DNA of 64,000 bases. Source: Azospirillaceae bacterium (lineage in GTDB: Bacteria; Pseudomonadota; Alphaproteobacteria; Azospirillales; Azospirillaceae). This document shows positions 17,579 to 25,167 of this stretch, one piece after another. The notes below the pieces were generated by a model, which ran no database searches, was not told where the DNA came from, and saw only the letters and a program-made list of their open reading frames with translations. The position numbers and the translations under genes are program-made. The stretch covers positions 806,001 through 870,000 of the forward strand of contig JAPWJW010000001.1 in the NCBI GenBank assembly GCA_028283825.1. Direction: 5' to 3'. The stretch's first letter is position 1; each line of letters starts with the position of its first letter.

Positions 17579-18649
17579 ATGACCGCGTCACCTGTTCCTG
17601 AAAACTTTCCCGCCGGTAGTCCTGTCCTTGATACTTTTGCCTGCGCTGCCGCTTGGCGGGATCGCCAACGCCGCGGCCTGAGTCTGCAGCCGGCCATCAC
17701 GGCGGAAGGTTTGATCCTGGGCGCCGGTACCCTGTTGGCCAAGCACACGGCGGCGGCTTGGGCGCCATCGGCACTGGAGGCTGACGCTGAATGTCTGTTG
17801 GCCCTCCTGGCCATTGCCTATCGCCGGCCTTTCGAGGGTGTGGAGGCCAGTCGTGTTCTGGTCAAGGTTCACGCCGCCGGCCGCGCCTTGGCGGCGGGCG
17901 AGCCGGTTCGGGCCGCCATTCACCTTGCCCACGCCGGCTTGGGGCCCCTGCCGGACGCGAATGCCGCCCTTTGCCTGTTCCTGGCGGAAACGCTGCTGGA
18001 TGAAGGTATGGCGCCAGATGCGCTCATGAAACTCGCGACGTCTAAAGACGAAACGATATTTGTGAAGTCCAATCCGAATCACCGGCCTGCTGGCCCTGGG
18101 GGTGGGCAATTCTACTCGCCTACGGATGGCGGCGGCCAAGCTGATCAGTCCGAGAAGAAGCGTGATAGTAATATGTCAGCCGAGGATCCGGTCACGCAAA
18201 AGAAGCGGCAATTCGTCCAGCGCAACATAGCGATTGCCCGTGAGGTCGCCGGCAAGCTCAACGTGCCCGTGGAAAACATTCTGGGGGTGGCCGCCATAGA
18301 ATCAGGCTGGGGCGGGAAAAATGAAGACGCCAGATTTACCAGAGAGGGGAATAATTACTTTGTCCAGCATGCTCATTCAAAATACGAAAATGGAACGATG
18401 TTCAACCATGCTGGAAATGTTGAGATGTCCACGTTCGCTACGCCGGAGGACTCCTTCCGTTCATTTGCGGAAAGCGAGAAAAATCTAATCGGTGGCGTTA
18501 GGGATCCGGAAAAATTCGCGCAAAGGCTGCAGAATTCCAAGAGGTTTGGTATCTATGAGAATGGCGAGCCGGTACCCAACTACGTTGGTGACGTGGCTGG
18601 CACCGCGAAGAAATTGCGAGCATTTATTACTGAGAAAATGGGAGGTTAA
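17579..18649 (+). CDS. Putative phage-borne toxin: shared N-terminal module plus glucosaminidase domain
   Basis: 356 aa. N-terminal part (to about 165) contains a module, LAIAYRRPFEG to GEPVRAAIHLAHAGLGPLP (77-125), also found in the 21467 protein. A hinge with RPAGPGGGQF (169-178) leads to the C-terminal domain (about 205-356), which resembles Glucosaminidase/FlgJ (ENILGVAAIESGWGGK, with Glu241 as probable catalytic acid, then REGNNYFVQHA). It would cut peptidoglycan glycan strands. Codon use shifts from GC-rich to AT-richer at about 18030, exactly at the hinge, a sign of C-terminal exchange. The next gene encodes a secreted partner. Alternatives: an endolysin or virion-associated lysin. Confidence 0.7.
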   Translation: MTASPVPENFPAGSPVLDTFACAAAWRDRQRRGLSLQPAITAEGLILGAGTLLAKHTAAAWAPSALEADAECLLALLAIAYRRPFEGVEASRVLVKVHAAGRALAAGEPVRAAIHLAHAGLGPLPDANAALCLFLAETLLDEGMAPDALMKLATSKDETIFVKSNPNHRPAGPGGGQFYSPTDGGGQADQSEKKRDSNMSAEDPVTQKKRQFVQRNIAIAREVAGKLNVPVENILGVAAIESGWGGKNEDARFTREGNNYFVQHAHSKYENGTMFNHAGNVEMSTFATPEDSFRSFAESEKNLIGGVRDPEKFAQRLQNSKRFGIYENGEPVPNYVGDVAGTAKKLRAFITEKMGG

Positions 18650-18653
18650 GGTT

Positions 18654-19088
18654 ATGAAAAAATTATGGATTCATGCGATATATGGCGTGATGTTTGGTTG
18701 TTTTGTTGCCCGTGGCGCAGAAGTTTCTAGTGAGCATATGGATTATCATGGATTGGCCATAAAACTGTCGGAGGATCAGGCCATCAGTTTGGGAAATATA
18801 GCGCTAGGCCTTGTTGATGACAGAGGTTTCCTGGATGGCGGTTTTGGTAATGATCCTCCTTTTTATGGATTCTTTGCTTATCGCGCGCACGGGAATGGGC
18901 ATTTTGCCGAAGTCGCTGTAAATCCCTGGACTGGAGACGTGTGGGATTCGTGGCACTGTAAGAAAATGGACAAGCCAGAATTGAGGGCAGCTCAGAAAGT
19001 TCTTAAGAAAATTAATTTCCCTCAGGTCGATGAGGATTTATATAAATATTTGGCCAACATGCGGCCAGAATGTTTCATGGACGATTAG
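18654..19088 (+). CDS. Secreted immunity-like protein
   Basis: 144 aa, starting 4 nt after the glucosaminidase stop with GGAGG upstream. The N-terminus (MKKLWIHAIYGVMFGCFVAR) is a signal peptide with likely cleavage near RGA-EVS. The mature part contains a beta-rich stretch with AEVAVNPWTGDVWDSW and two cysteines. The DNA is clearly AT-richer than its surroundings. Pairing of an exported small protein with a peptidoglycan-cutting toxin domain suggests periplasmic immunity; family not recognised. Confidence 0.6.
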   Translation: MKKLWIHAIYGVMFGCFVARGAEVSSEHMDYHGLAIKLSEDQAISLGNIALGLVDDRGFLDGGFGNDPPFYGFFAYRAHGNGHFAEVAVNPWTGDVWDSWHCKKMDKPELRAAQKVLKKINFPQVDEDLYKYLANMRPECFMDD

Positions 19089-19180
19089 GAAGCTACTTAT
19101 CGATCTACGCAGGACCGGCGTCATAGGGCAGGCCGGTCGCGCGACATAGAGGCAGCAGCTGCGGTGCCAGGTAAAATACG

Positions 19181-19226
19181 GCACACGTAAAATGTGCTTG
19201 ACGTTCCTTTCAGGCTCCGTTATATA
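19181..19226 (+). promoter_or_regulatory. Strong sigma-70-like promoter with abutting palindrome
   Basis: TTGACG (19198-19203) and TATATA (19221-19226) are separated by exactly 17 bp. The -35 is touched on its upstream side by the inverted repeat GCACA-cgtaaaa-TGTGC (19181-19197), a probable activator or repressor site. This is the best core promoter seen in the element and lies about 144 bp before the terminase start. Confidence 0.65.
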
Positions 19227-19248
19227 TCGAAATATGAAATGCCGATTT

Positions 19249-19289
19249 GCGCCCGGAAGGCTGAACGCCTTGCCGGGCGCTTCGTTTTT
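19249..19289 (+). terminator. Intrinsic terminator directly after the late-type promoter
   Basis: GCGCCCGG-AAGG / CCTT-(g)-CCGGGCGC stem, 12 bp with one bulged G and a 7-nt loop, followed by TTCGTTTTT. It begins only about 17 bp after the expected transcription start of the 19198 promoter, so it would give a roughly 55-nt transcript unless read through. Confidence 0.65.
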
Positions 19290-19369
19290 GGGGCCTTAGG
19301 CGATGGATGTCGCTGGCCCCCGACGGATATCCCCACTTCATATAACAGCCTTCCGAGAGGTGCGCCGCC

Positions 19370-19951
19370 GTGCCGACGCGCAAGACGCCGCCCGTGCCGT
19401 CCGCCGTTCCGGCGACGGCCCCCGAAATCCCGTCTTCTCAACCAACCAACGGGGGCGCGGCGCCACCCGCGCCTTCCCGTGGCCGTCCCCGCGTGGTGAT
19501 CAGCGATGAGCGCCGGGCGGAGGTGGTGGACCTGGCCGGCAAGGGCGTCCCCCGGGGCGTCATCGCCCGGATGCTAGGTATCAGCCCCCGCTCGTTGCGT
19601 CGCTATTTCGGGCGGGAACTGGAAATGGGTGCCGCCCGCGCCCACGCCCGGATTGTGGAGACGCTGTACGCCAAGGCGTTGGAAGGCCACGCCCCGTCAC
19701 TGATCTTCTGGTGCCGGGTGCGCCTGGGCTGGGGTGTCAGGGCGGGTGACGCCGCCCAGGCCGAGGATGACGGCGGCCCGCTGGAAGGGGAGGGGGACGG
19801 TTACGCCCCATCGCCCCGCGCCGCCGGCGGCGGCCCTATCGACCCCACGGACTTGGCGAGGCTGACCGATGCCCAACTGGAAGCCCTTCTCCGTCGCCTG
19901 GAAGCGGCGGGCCCTGACGCGGGCGCTGGCGGCGGTCCGGGCGGAGATTGA
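19370..19951 (+). CDS. Terminase small subunit
   Basis: 193 aa, GTG start (GAGAGGTG upstream). After a Pro/Ala-rich tail it has a helix-turn-helix (DERRAEVVDLAGKGVPRGVI, ARMLGISPRSLRRYFGREL) and a helical segment (HARIVETLYAKALEGHAPSL, FWCRVRLGW), the usual small terminase layout for recognising phage DNA. The end is acidic and low in complexity. It overlaps the large subunit gene by 83 nt. Corresponds in position to RcGTA gp1. Confidence 0.8.
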   Translation: MPTRKTPPVPSAVPATAPEIPSSQPTNGGAAPPAPSRGRPRVVISDERRAEVVDLAGKGVPRGVIARMLGISPRSLRRYFGRELEMGAARAHARIVETLYAKALEGHAPSLIFWCRVRLGWGVRAGDAAQAEDDGGPLEGEGDGYAPSPRAAGGGPIDPTDLARLTDAQLEALLRRLEAAGPDAGAGGGPGGD

Positions 19952-21455
19952 CCGGCGCGCGGCGGCCCGCTGGGCGCCTTTTCCCGGCCCTCAGACCCTG
20001 GCGCTGACCAGCGACGCTGATTTCCTCTACTACGGCGGCGCCGCCGGCGGCGGCAAGACCGACCTGCTGCTGGGTGCGGCCCACACCCGCCACCGCCTAT
20101 CCATCATTTTCCGCCGCGAATATCCCCAACTGCGGGGCGTCACCGACCGGGCGCAGCAACTGTTCCGCGGCCGGGGGCGCTGGTCCAAGTCGGACTGGAC
20201 CTGGCGTTTGAACGACGGCCGGGTGATCGAATTCGGTGCCGTCCAGCATGCCGACGACGTGCACAAATACCAGGGCCGGCCCCATGACCTGATCGCCTTC
20301 GACGAACTGCCGCACTTCACCGAGGCGCAGTTCCGCTTCCTGGTGGGGTGGAACCGTCCGGGGCCCGGCGCGGCCCCGGAACAGCGCTGCCGCGTCATCG
20401 GTGCCGGCAATCCGCCGACGGATGCCGAGGGTGCCTGGGTCATCCGTTTCTGGGCGCCTTGGCTGGATCCTACCCATCCCAACCCTGCCCGGCCGGGGGA
20501 ACTGCGCTGGTTCATCACCGATGCCCAGGGCCAGGACCGTGAAGTGGCGGGGCCCGATCCCCTCACCTTGCCGGACGGGATGTCCGTGACGCCCAAGTCC
20601 CGCACCTTCATCCCGGCGCGGGTGGAGGACAACCCGGTGATGATGCGCGCCGGTTACATCGGCACCCTGCAATCCCTGCCGGAACCGCTGCGTTCCAAGA
20701 TGTTGCGCGGCGACTTCGCGGCCGGGCGCGAGGACCACCCCTGGCAGGTCATCCCCACCGCGTGGCTGGAGGCCGCCATGGCCCGCTGGCAACCTGCCGA
20801 TACGGCCACGCCGCCGCTGGTGTCGCTGGGCGTGGACGTGGCGCGGGGCGGCCGTGACCGTACCGTGCTGTCCGCCCGCCATGGCGCCTGGTTCGCGGCC
20901 CTGGACGTGGTGCCGGGGCGGCAGACGCCCGACGGTGCCGCCGTCGTCGGCCTCATCCTGTCGCGCCTGGCGGGACAGGTGACGACCGACGCGCCCGGCG
21001 GCGTGGCGGTGCAGGTGGACGCCATCGGCGTTGGCGCCTCCGTCCAGGATCTGGGTGTGCTTCATGGCCTGCGCATGGTGGCGATGAACGCGGCGGCGGC
21101 CAGCGGCGCCCGGGACCGGGGCGGCCGCCTGGGCTTCGTCAACCGCCGCGCCGAATGGTACTGGGGCCTGCGTGAGGCGCTGGAACCTGAACTGGGCGCC
21201 GACTTGGCCCTGCCGCCGGACCGTGAGTTGCTGGCCGACCTGGTGGCGCCGCGCTGGAAGATGACGGCGCGCGGCATCCAGATCGAGGCCAAGGACGACA
21301 TCAAGGCCCGCATCGGCCGCAGCCCCGACAAGGGCGACGCCCTGGTGCTGGCTCATGCCCAGCCGGCCGGCGACGGCACCGGCCTGTTGGCGGTCTACGC
21401 CGAGATGGCGGCGTGCTTGGTTCCCGCAGCCACACCCATCGGTTCCCGGGCCTGA
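19869..21455 (+). CDS. Terminase large subunit
   Basis: 528 aa DNA-packaging motor. The N-terminal ATPase has Walker A GGAAGGGKTD (56-65) and Walker B LIAFDELPHF (about 139-148), with arginine-rich IIFRREYPQLRG between. The C-terminal RNase H-like nuclease begins near LGVDVARGGRDRTVL, the metal-binding Asp region, and has a second acidic site near KGDALVLAH. The start at 19869 is inside the small-subunit gene; a later start is possible but would trim an otherwise sensible helix. Equivalent to RcGTA gp2. Confidence 0.93.
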   Translation: MPNWKPFSVAWKRRALTRALAAVRAEIDRRAAARWAPFPGPQTLALTSDADFLYYGGAAGGGKTDLLLGAAHTRHRLSIIFRREYPQLRGVTDRAQQLFRGRGRWSKSDWTWRLNDGRVIEFGAVQHADDVHKYQGRPHDLIAFDELPHFTEAQFRFLVGWNRPGPGAAPEQRCRVIGAGNPPTDAEGAWVIRFWAPWLDPTHPNPARPGELRWFITDAQGQDREVAGPDPLTLPDGMSVTPKSRTFIPARVEDNPVMMRAGYIGTLQSLPEPLRSKMLRGDFAAGREDHPWQVIPTAWLEAAMARWQPADTATPPLVSLGVDVARGGRDRTVLSARHGAWFAALDVVPGRQTPDGAAVVGLILSRLAGQVTTDAPGGVAVQVDAIGVGASVQDLGVLHGLRMVAMNAAAASGARDRGGRLGFVNRRAEWYWGLREALEPELGADLALPPDRELLADLVAPRWKMTARGIQIEAKDDIKARIGRSPDKGDALVLAHAQPAGDGTGLLAVYAEMAACLVPAATPIGSRA

Positions 21456-21466
21456 GGACGGATTTC

Positions 21467-22573
21467 ATGCATCCCTGGATCACTGAATACCGCCTGGCGC
21501 CGCCGGGCGGTGATGGACGGCACGCGTCCGTGGATGGCCGGACGGGCGCCTGCTGGGGCGACGTGCCTTTGTTGGAACACTCCTCCCTTGGCGCCTGGCG
21601 GCCCCGGCCCCGTGCCGACTTGGAGAATGAGCTGTCCGCTGCCTATGGCGGGCGGCTCGACTTGGGCAGCCGGGTGCCGGCTTTGCAGGCCGTATCGCGC
21701 GCCTTGAACCAGGGTGAGATGGTTCGCGCCCACATCGCCTTGCTGCATGCCCGCCTTCCGCCTTTGCCGGCGCCGGCGGCGGATGCCGTGGGGAAGAAGG
21801 GCGGCCTGGCCAAGCAGGCCGGATATCTGACACAGCCGCGCATTCCCGCCGGTACCCTGGAAGCGAAGCCCGGAACCTGGACGTCCGCCGGTGCCGGCGG
21901 TGCTGGGGCAGTGGCGCTGGATGCCGGCCTTGCCGCCGGGCGGGCTGTGGCGGGCAGGGCCAGTCTGATCGGGGCCCTGCTGATTCCCGGGAATGCCGGC
22001 CAGACCCGCAGCGGCAATGTTGCCGGCACCGATGTGGACTACAGCTACGTGGAAGGCCAGTTGACCCTGACCACGCGGGATGGGGATGGTCACAGCCGCC
22101 TGGTTTACGACGGCAGCGGCGACCTGGATGGGCAATATCGTACGGCAGATGGCACACCCTTCGCGCAGGTTGGCCCCGCTGGCCTGGCGCTGGCGCCCGG
22201 TGTCATCGCCACGATGGCAGCGGATACGCCTGCCGATGGGGCGAACGAGAAGCCGAAGTTTGGTGATCCCAAGGCGGCTCAGCCCTATCGCGAAAACCCC
22301 GACCGCCTCCGTGATCGCGATTTCGCCGACGTGGAAGCGGAATTGGATGAGGTTCTCGTTAAGGAAGGGGGCTGGACCAAAGGGCCACTTCGGGACGACA
22401 ATGGCATTCGATATAACGACGGGAAGGGCGGGCAAATCCGCCTAAACAAAGGCTATCCCGAGGGGCTTGAGAGTGGTCAAGGCGACGACTTGCACAAAGG
22501 GCCCTACGCGGTGGTTCGGCCTGAGAATATTCGTATCCCCCTGAAAGACAATGTCGCGGGTGGCGAAAAATGA
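21467..22573 (+). CDS. Putative phage-borne toxin: shared N-terminal module plus unassigned C-terminal domain
   Basis: 368 aa, placed between terminase and portal. Residues 56-101 (LSAAYGGRLDLGSR to GEMVRAHIALLHARLPPLP) match the N-terminal module of the 17579 protein. The hinge TQPRIPAGT..PGTWTS (122-140) corresponds to RPAGPGGGQF there. An Ala/Gly-rich segment (141-180) and a beta-rich region (181-250) lead to a compact C-terminal domain (about 262-368) with GIRYNDGKGGQIRLNKGYP and GDDLHKGPY; its His/Lys/Arg content suggests a nuclease-like toxin, but I cannot name the family. The last 300 nt are AT-richer than the 5' part. Two immunity-like genes follow, the first overlapping by 4 nt. Confidence 0.65.
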   Translation: MHPWITEYRLAPPGGDGRHASVDGRTGACWGDVPLLEHSSLGAWRPRPRADLENELSAAYGGRLDLGSRVPALQAVSRALNQGEMVRAHIALLHARLPPLPAPAADAVGKKGGLAKQAGYLTQPRIPAGTLEAKPGTWTSAGAGGAGAVALDAGLAAGRAVAGRASLIGALLIPGNAGQTRSGNVAGTDVDYSYVEGQLTLTTRDGDGHSRLVYDGSGDLDGQYRTADGTPFAQVGPAGLALAPGVIATMAADTPADGANEKPKFGDPKAAQPYRENPDRLRDRDFADVEAELDEVLVKEGGWTKGPLRDDNGIRYNDGKGGQIRLNKGYPEGLESGQGDDLHKGPYAVVRPENIRIPLKDNVAGGEK

Positions 22574-22908
22574 AAGGCTACGTCAGTTTCGAGAGCGAAG
22601 TTCTTCATGAGGCTCTGGAGGAAGGTTTCGTTCAGAGCATTCTTCAGTCCATCGCACCAGCGTGGGGGCTAAGTGAAGATGAGGCGTTTCGAAAAATCAT
22701 TGAGTTGGCGAAACAAGGGTTTTTCACTTTCTTTGACGATGAGAACGGCTTTGCGCCGCTCGAAATTGAGCGCGTTACATACCAGTATGTGAAAAGCCAT
22801 TATTACACGAATATGCTAAAAACTGATTTAACCATTCCCCGGATAAACGAGATCTGGACTGAATATCAGGCAAGGGCCAAGTCGACAGGGGATGATAGAC
22901 CTGCTTGA
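22570..22908 (+). CDS. Immunity-like protein, copy 1
   Basis: 112 aa, no signal peptide, acidic. Overlaps the toxin-like gene by 4 nt (ATGA), so translation is coupled. It has FESEVLHEALEEGFVQSILQ, PAWGLSEDEAFRKI, FFDDENGF and TIPRINEIWTEYQ. The same series of motifs occurs in the N-terminal half of the next protein, showing tandem duplication. Coupling to a toxin-like gene, small size, acidity and atypical base composition all suit cytosolic immunity; no family name is given. Confidence 0.6.
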   Translation: MKGYVSFESEVLHEALEEGFVQSILQSIAPAWGLSEDEAFRKIIELAKQGFFTFFDDENGFAPLEIERVTYQYVKSHYYTNMLKTDLTIPRINEIWTEYQARAKSTGDDRPA

Positions 22909-22924
22909 TTCAGGAGATATTTCT

Positions 22925-23641
22925 GTGCCACAGGGCGATTTGAACTTTGAGCACACGGCCATCCTTCATGCCCTTGATCAGGATTCCGTTCAGAGCCTTA
23001 TCCGGGCGGGGGTGGATCAGTGGGGCTTGAGCCGGGATCAAGCTTTGAACCAAGTGAAGACTTGGGTCGCTGAGAAACTGTTCCGATGTTATGAGGACGG
23101 CGAAAGTGCCGGGGATTTCGTGGATGTCCCTGCGGCCGCTCTCAGCCTGAACTTCCTGGATGCTCGACCGTATATTTGGATGGAGCCGACGGAACGCACG
23201 TTCGAGCGCTGGAACGGTATTTGGGCTGAACATGACGATGCGGCCATGCCGGCCGCCAAACGACGCGACAGCGTCGTGCTGGTTTTCGATCCGGATTTCG
23301 GTGACCGGCTTAGGGAATTCGCCGGGGTGCATTCTGTTTGGGTCTGCCAATCGCCGGCCAATAGGGAAACCGTCGAAGTGTTGTGGGCTGAGGCGGGGGA
23401 GCGTGCCGACCAAGCCACGATCTTCAACCGGGCTGATGCGACCTCAGCGGAAGACGCGTTCATCTCCATTCTGTATACGGTCGATCAACACCATCCCACG
23501 TGGCATCGGTTCTGTGTGTTCGGTTGCCAGGCGACCGACCGGGTGAGGGCGGCTGTGGCCGAATATGGCGAGTGCGTTTTCGCGGAAACGCCGACTGGAT
23601 TTGTCGTCGATCGCATCGCCCCCCGCATCGCCTCCCGATAA
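22925..23641 (+). CDS. Immunity-like protein, copy 2 with extra C-terminal domain
   Basis: 238 aa. A GTG start at 22925 is chosen: AGGAGA lies 7 nt upstream, it avoids overlap with copy 1, and it places LNFEHTAILHAL at the same distance from the start as in copy 1. An ATG at 22892 is the alternative. Residues 1-105 are paralogous to copy 1 (FEH..LHALDQDSVQSLI, DQWGLSRDQALNQ, YEDGE, ERTFERWNGIWAEH). Residues 110-238 form a separate alpha/beta domain (DSVVLVFDPDFGDRLREFAG, VWVCQSPANRETVEVLW). The second half may be another immunity domain. Confidence 0.6.
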   Translation: MPQGDLNFEHTAILHALDQDSVQSLIRAGVDQWGLSRDQALNQVKTWVAEKLFRCYEDGESAGDFVDVPAAALSLNFLDARPYIWMEPTERTFERWNGIWAEHDDAAMPAAKRRDSVVLVFDPDFGDRLREFAGVHSVWVCQSPANRETVEVLWAEAGERADQATIFNRADATSAEDAFISILYTVDQHHPTWHRFCVFGCQATDRVRAAVAEYGECVFAETPTGFVVDRIAPRIASR

Positions 23642-23738
23642 CAACGGGCCATTTTCCAGCCAAATTCAGCCACGCCCGCGGCCCGACCGTCGGGGTGTAC
23701 TTTCGCTTGCCTGCCTTCCACCACGAAAGACGAGACAG

Positions 23739-25163
23739 ATGTCAAGCAACCGCGACAGCAAGGGGCGCGCGGTGGCGCCGGGGCTTATCGCCCGCGCCAG
23801 CCGTGCCCTGGGGGCGGCCGTCTCCTACACGGTGACGGGTGACGCCTCGGCCTGGTTCGGGCCCTTGGACCCGCTGCCGCCCACCGCGCAGGAAGTGGCG
23901 GGTCGGCAGTTCGATTTCCCCTCCGGCTACAACCTGCTGCAACGGCCCAAGTCGTATGAGGGGACGCGGTTCGAGGCGCTGCGTGCCCTGGCAGACAGCT
24001 GGGACGTGCTGCGCCTGCTGATCGAAACCCGCAAGGACCAGATGGCCGGGTTGACCTGGACCATCCGGGTGCGGGACACGGCGCCCGCGACCTACACCAA
24101 CATGGCGGATGCCAATGCGGCCAACGGGCGTCCCGATCCCCGCATCGCGGCGCTGACGGCATTCTTCCGCCGGCCGGACGGCGTGCATTCCTGGACGCGC
24201 TGGCTGCGCCTGCTGCTGGAGGACCTGCTGGTCATCGACGCGCCGACGCTGTACGTGGCGCGCACGCTGGGCGGCCAGGTGCGGGCGCTGCAGGTGATGG
24301 ACGGCGCCACCATCAAGCGGGTGATCGACCCCTTCGGCCGCACGCCCTTGGCGCCCGACGTTGCCTATCAGCAGGAGCTGAAGGGCCTGCCGGCGGTGGA
24401 TTACACCACGGACGACCTGATCTACGCCCCCCGCAACCCCCGGCCCCACCGCGTCTATGGCCTGGGCCCGGTGGAGCAGATCGAGACCACGGTCAACATC
24501 GCGTTGCGCCGCCAGATCTGGCAGCTGCAATACTACACCGAGGGCAACATCCCCGAGGCGCTGATCGGCGTGCCCGACGCCTGGACGCCCGACCAGATCC
24601 GCCAGTTCCAGACCTATTGGGACGCGCTGCACGAGGGCGATACCGCCAGCCGCCGCCATGCCAAGTTCGTGCCCGGCGGTGTGGCCCGCACCTTCATCCC
24701 CATCAAGGAACCGGAACTGAAGGGCGTGTTCGACGAATGGCTGGCGCGGGTGGCGTGCTTCGCCTTCTCCGTCAGCCCGCAGGCCTTCGTGGCGCAGATG
24801 AACCGCGCCACCGCCGACAGCGCCCATGACGCCGCGCATGAGGAAGGGCTGGGTCCCACCATGCTGTGGGTCAAGGAACTGATCGACGATGTGCTGGCGC
24901 GCGAGTTCGACGCCGCCGACCTGGAATTCGCCTGGAACGACACGCGTGAGGTCGATCCGGTGAAGGCCGCCACCATTGCCAACATCCATGTACGCGCCGG
25001 CATCAAGACCCTGAACGAGGTGCGGGCCGACATTGGCTATCCCCCGGTGCCCGGTGGCGACCGGCCGCTGATCTATGGCGGCGGCGTCATGCTGCTGGAC
25101 CAGGCGACGCAAGGTCTGCCGGGCCAGGAACCCGAGGACCCCACCCCTGAAGAGGAGACCTGA
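23739..25163 (+). CDS. Phage portal protein
   Basis: 474 aa dodecameric portal at the capsid vertex, through which DNA passes. Typical portal features are LLIETRKDQMAGLTWTIRV, the DLIYAPRNPRPHRVYGLGPV segment and TVNIALRRQIWQLQYYTEGN, with the clip/wing region around FDEWLARVACFAFSVSPQAF. The start at 23739 is chosen over an in-frame extension of 58 residues that overlaps the immunity gene. Equivalent to RcGTA gp3. Confidence 0.9.
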   Translation: MSSNRDSKGRAVAPGLIARASRALGAAVSYTVTGDASAWFGPLDPLPPTAQEVAGRQFDFPSGYNLLQRPKSYEGTRFEALRALADSWDVLRLLIETRKDQMAGLTWTIRVRDTAPATYTNMADANAANGRPDPRIAALTAFFRRPDGVHSWTRWLRLLLEDLLVIDAPTLYVARTLGGQVRALQVMDGATIKRVIDPFGRTPLAPDVAYQQELKGLPAVDYTTDDLIYAPRNPRPHRVYGLGPVEQIETTVNIALRRQIWQLQYYTEGNIPEALIGVPDAWTPDQIRQFQTYWDALHEGDTASRRHAKFVPGGVARTFIPIKEPELKGVFDEWLARVACFAFSVSPQAFVAQMNRATADSAHDAAHEEGLGPTMLWVKELIDDVLAREFDAADLEFAWNDTREVDPVKAATIANIHVRAGIKTLNEVRADIGYPPVPGGDRPLIYGGGVMLLDQATQGLPGQEPEDPTPEEET

Positions 25164-25167
25164 CGCC

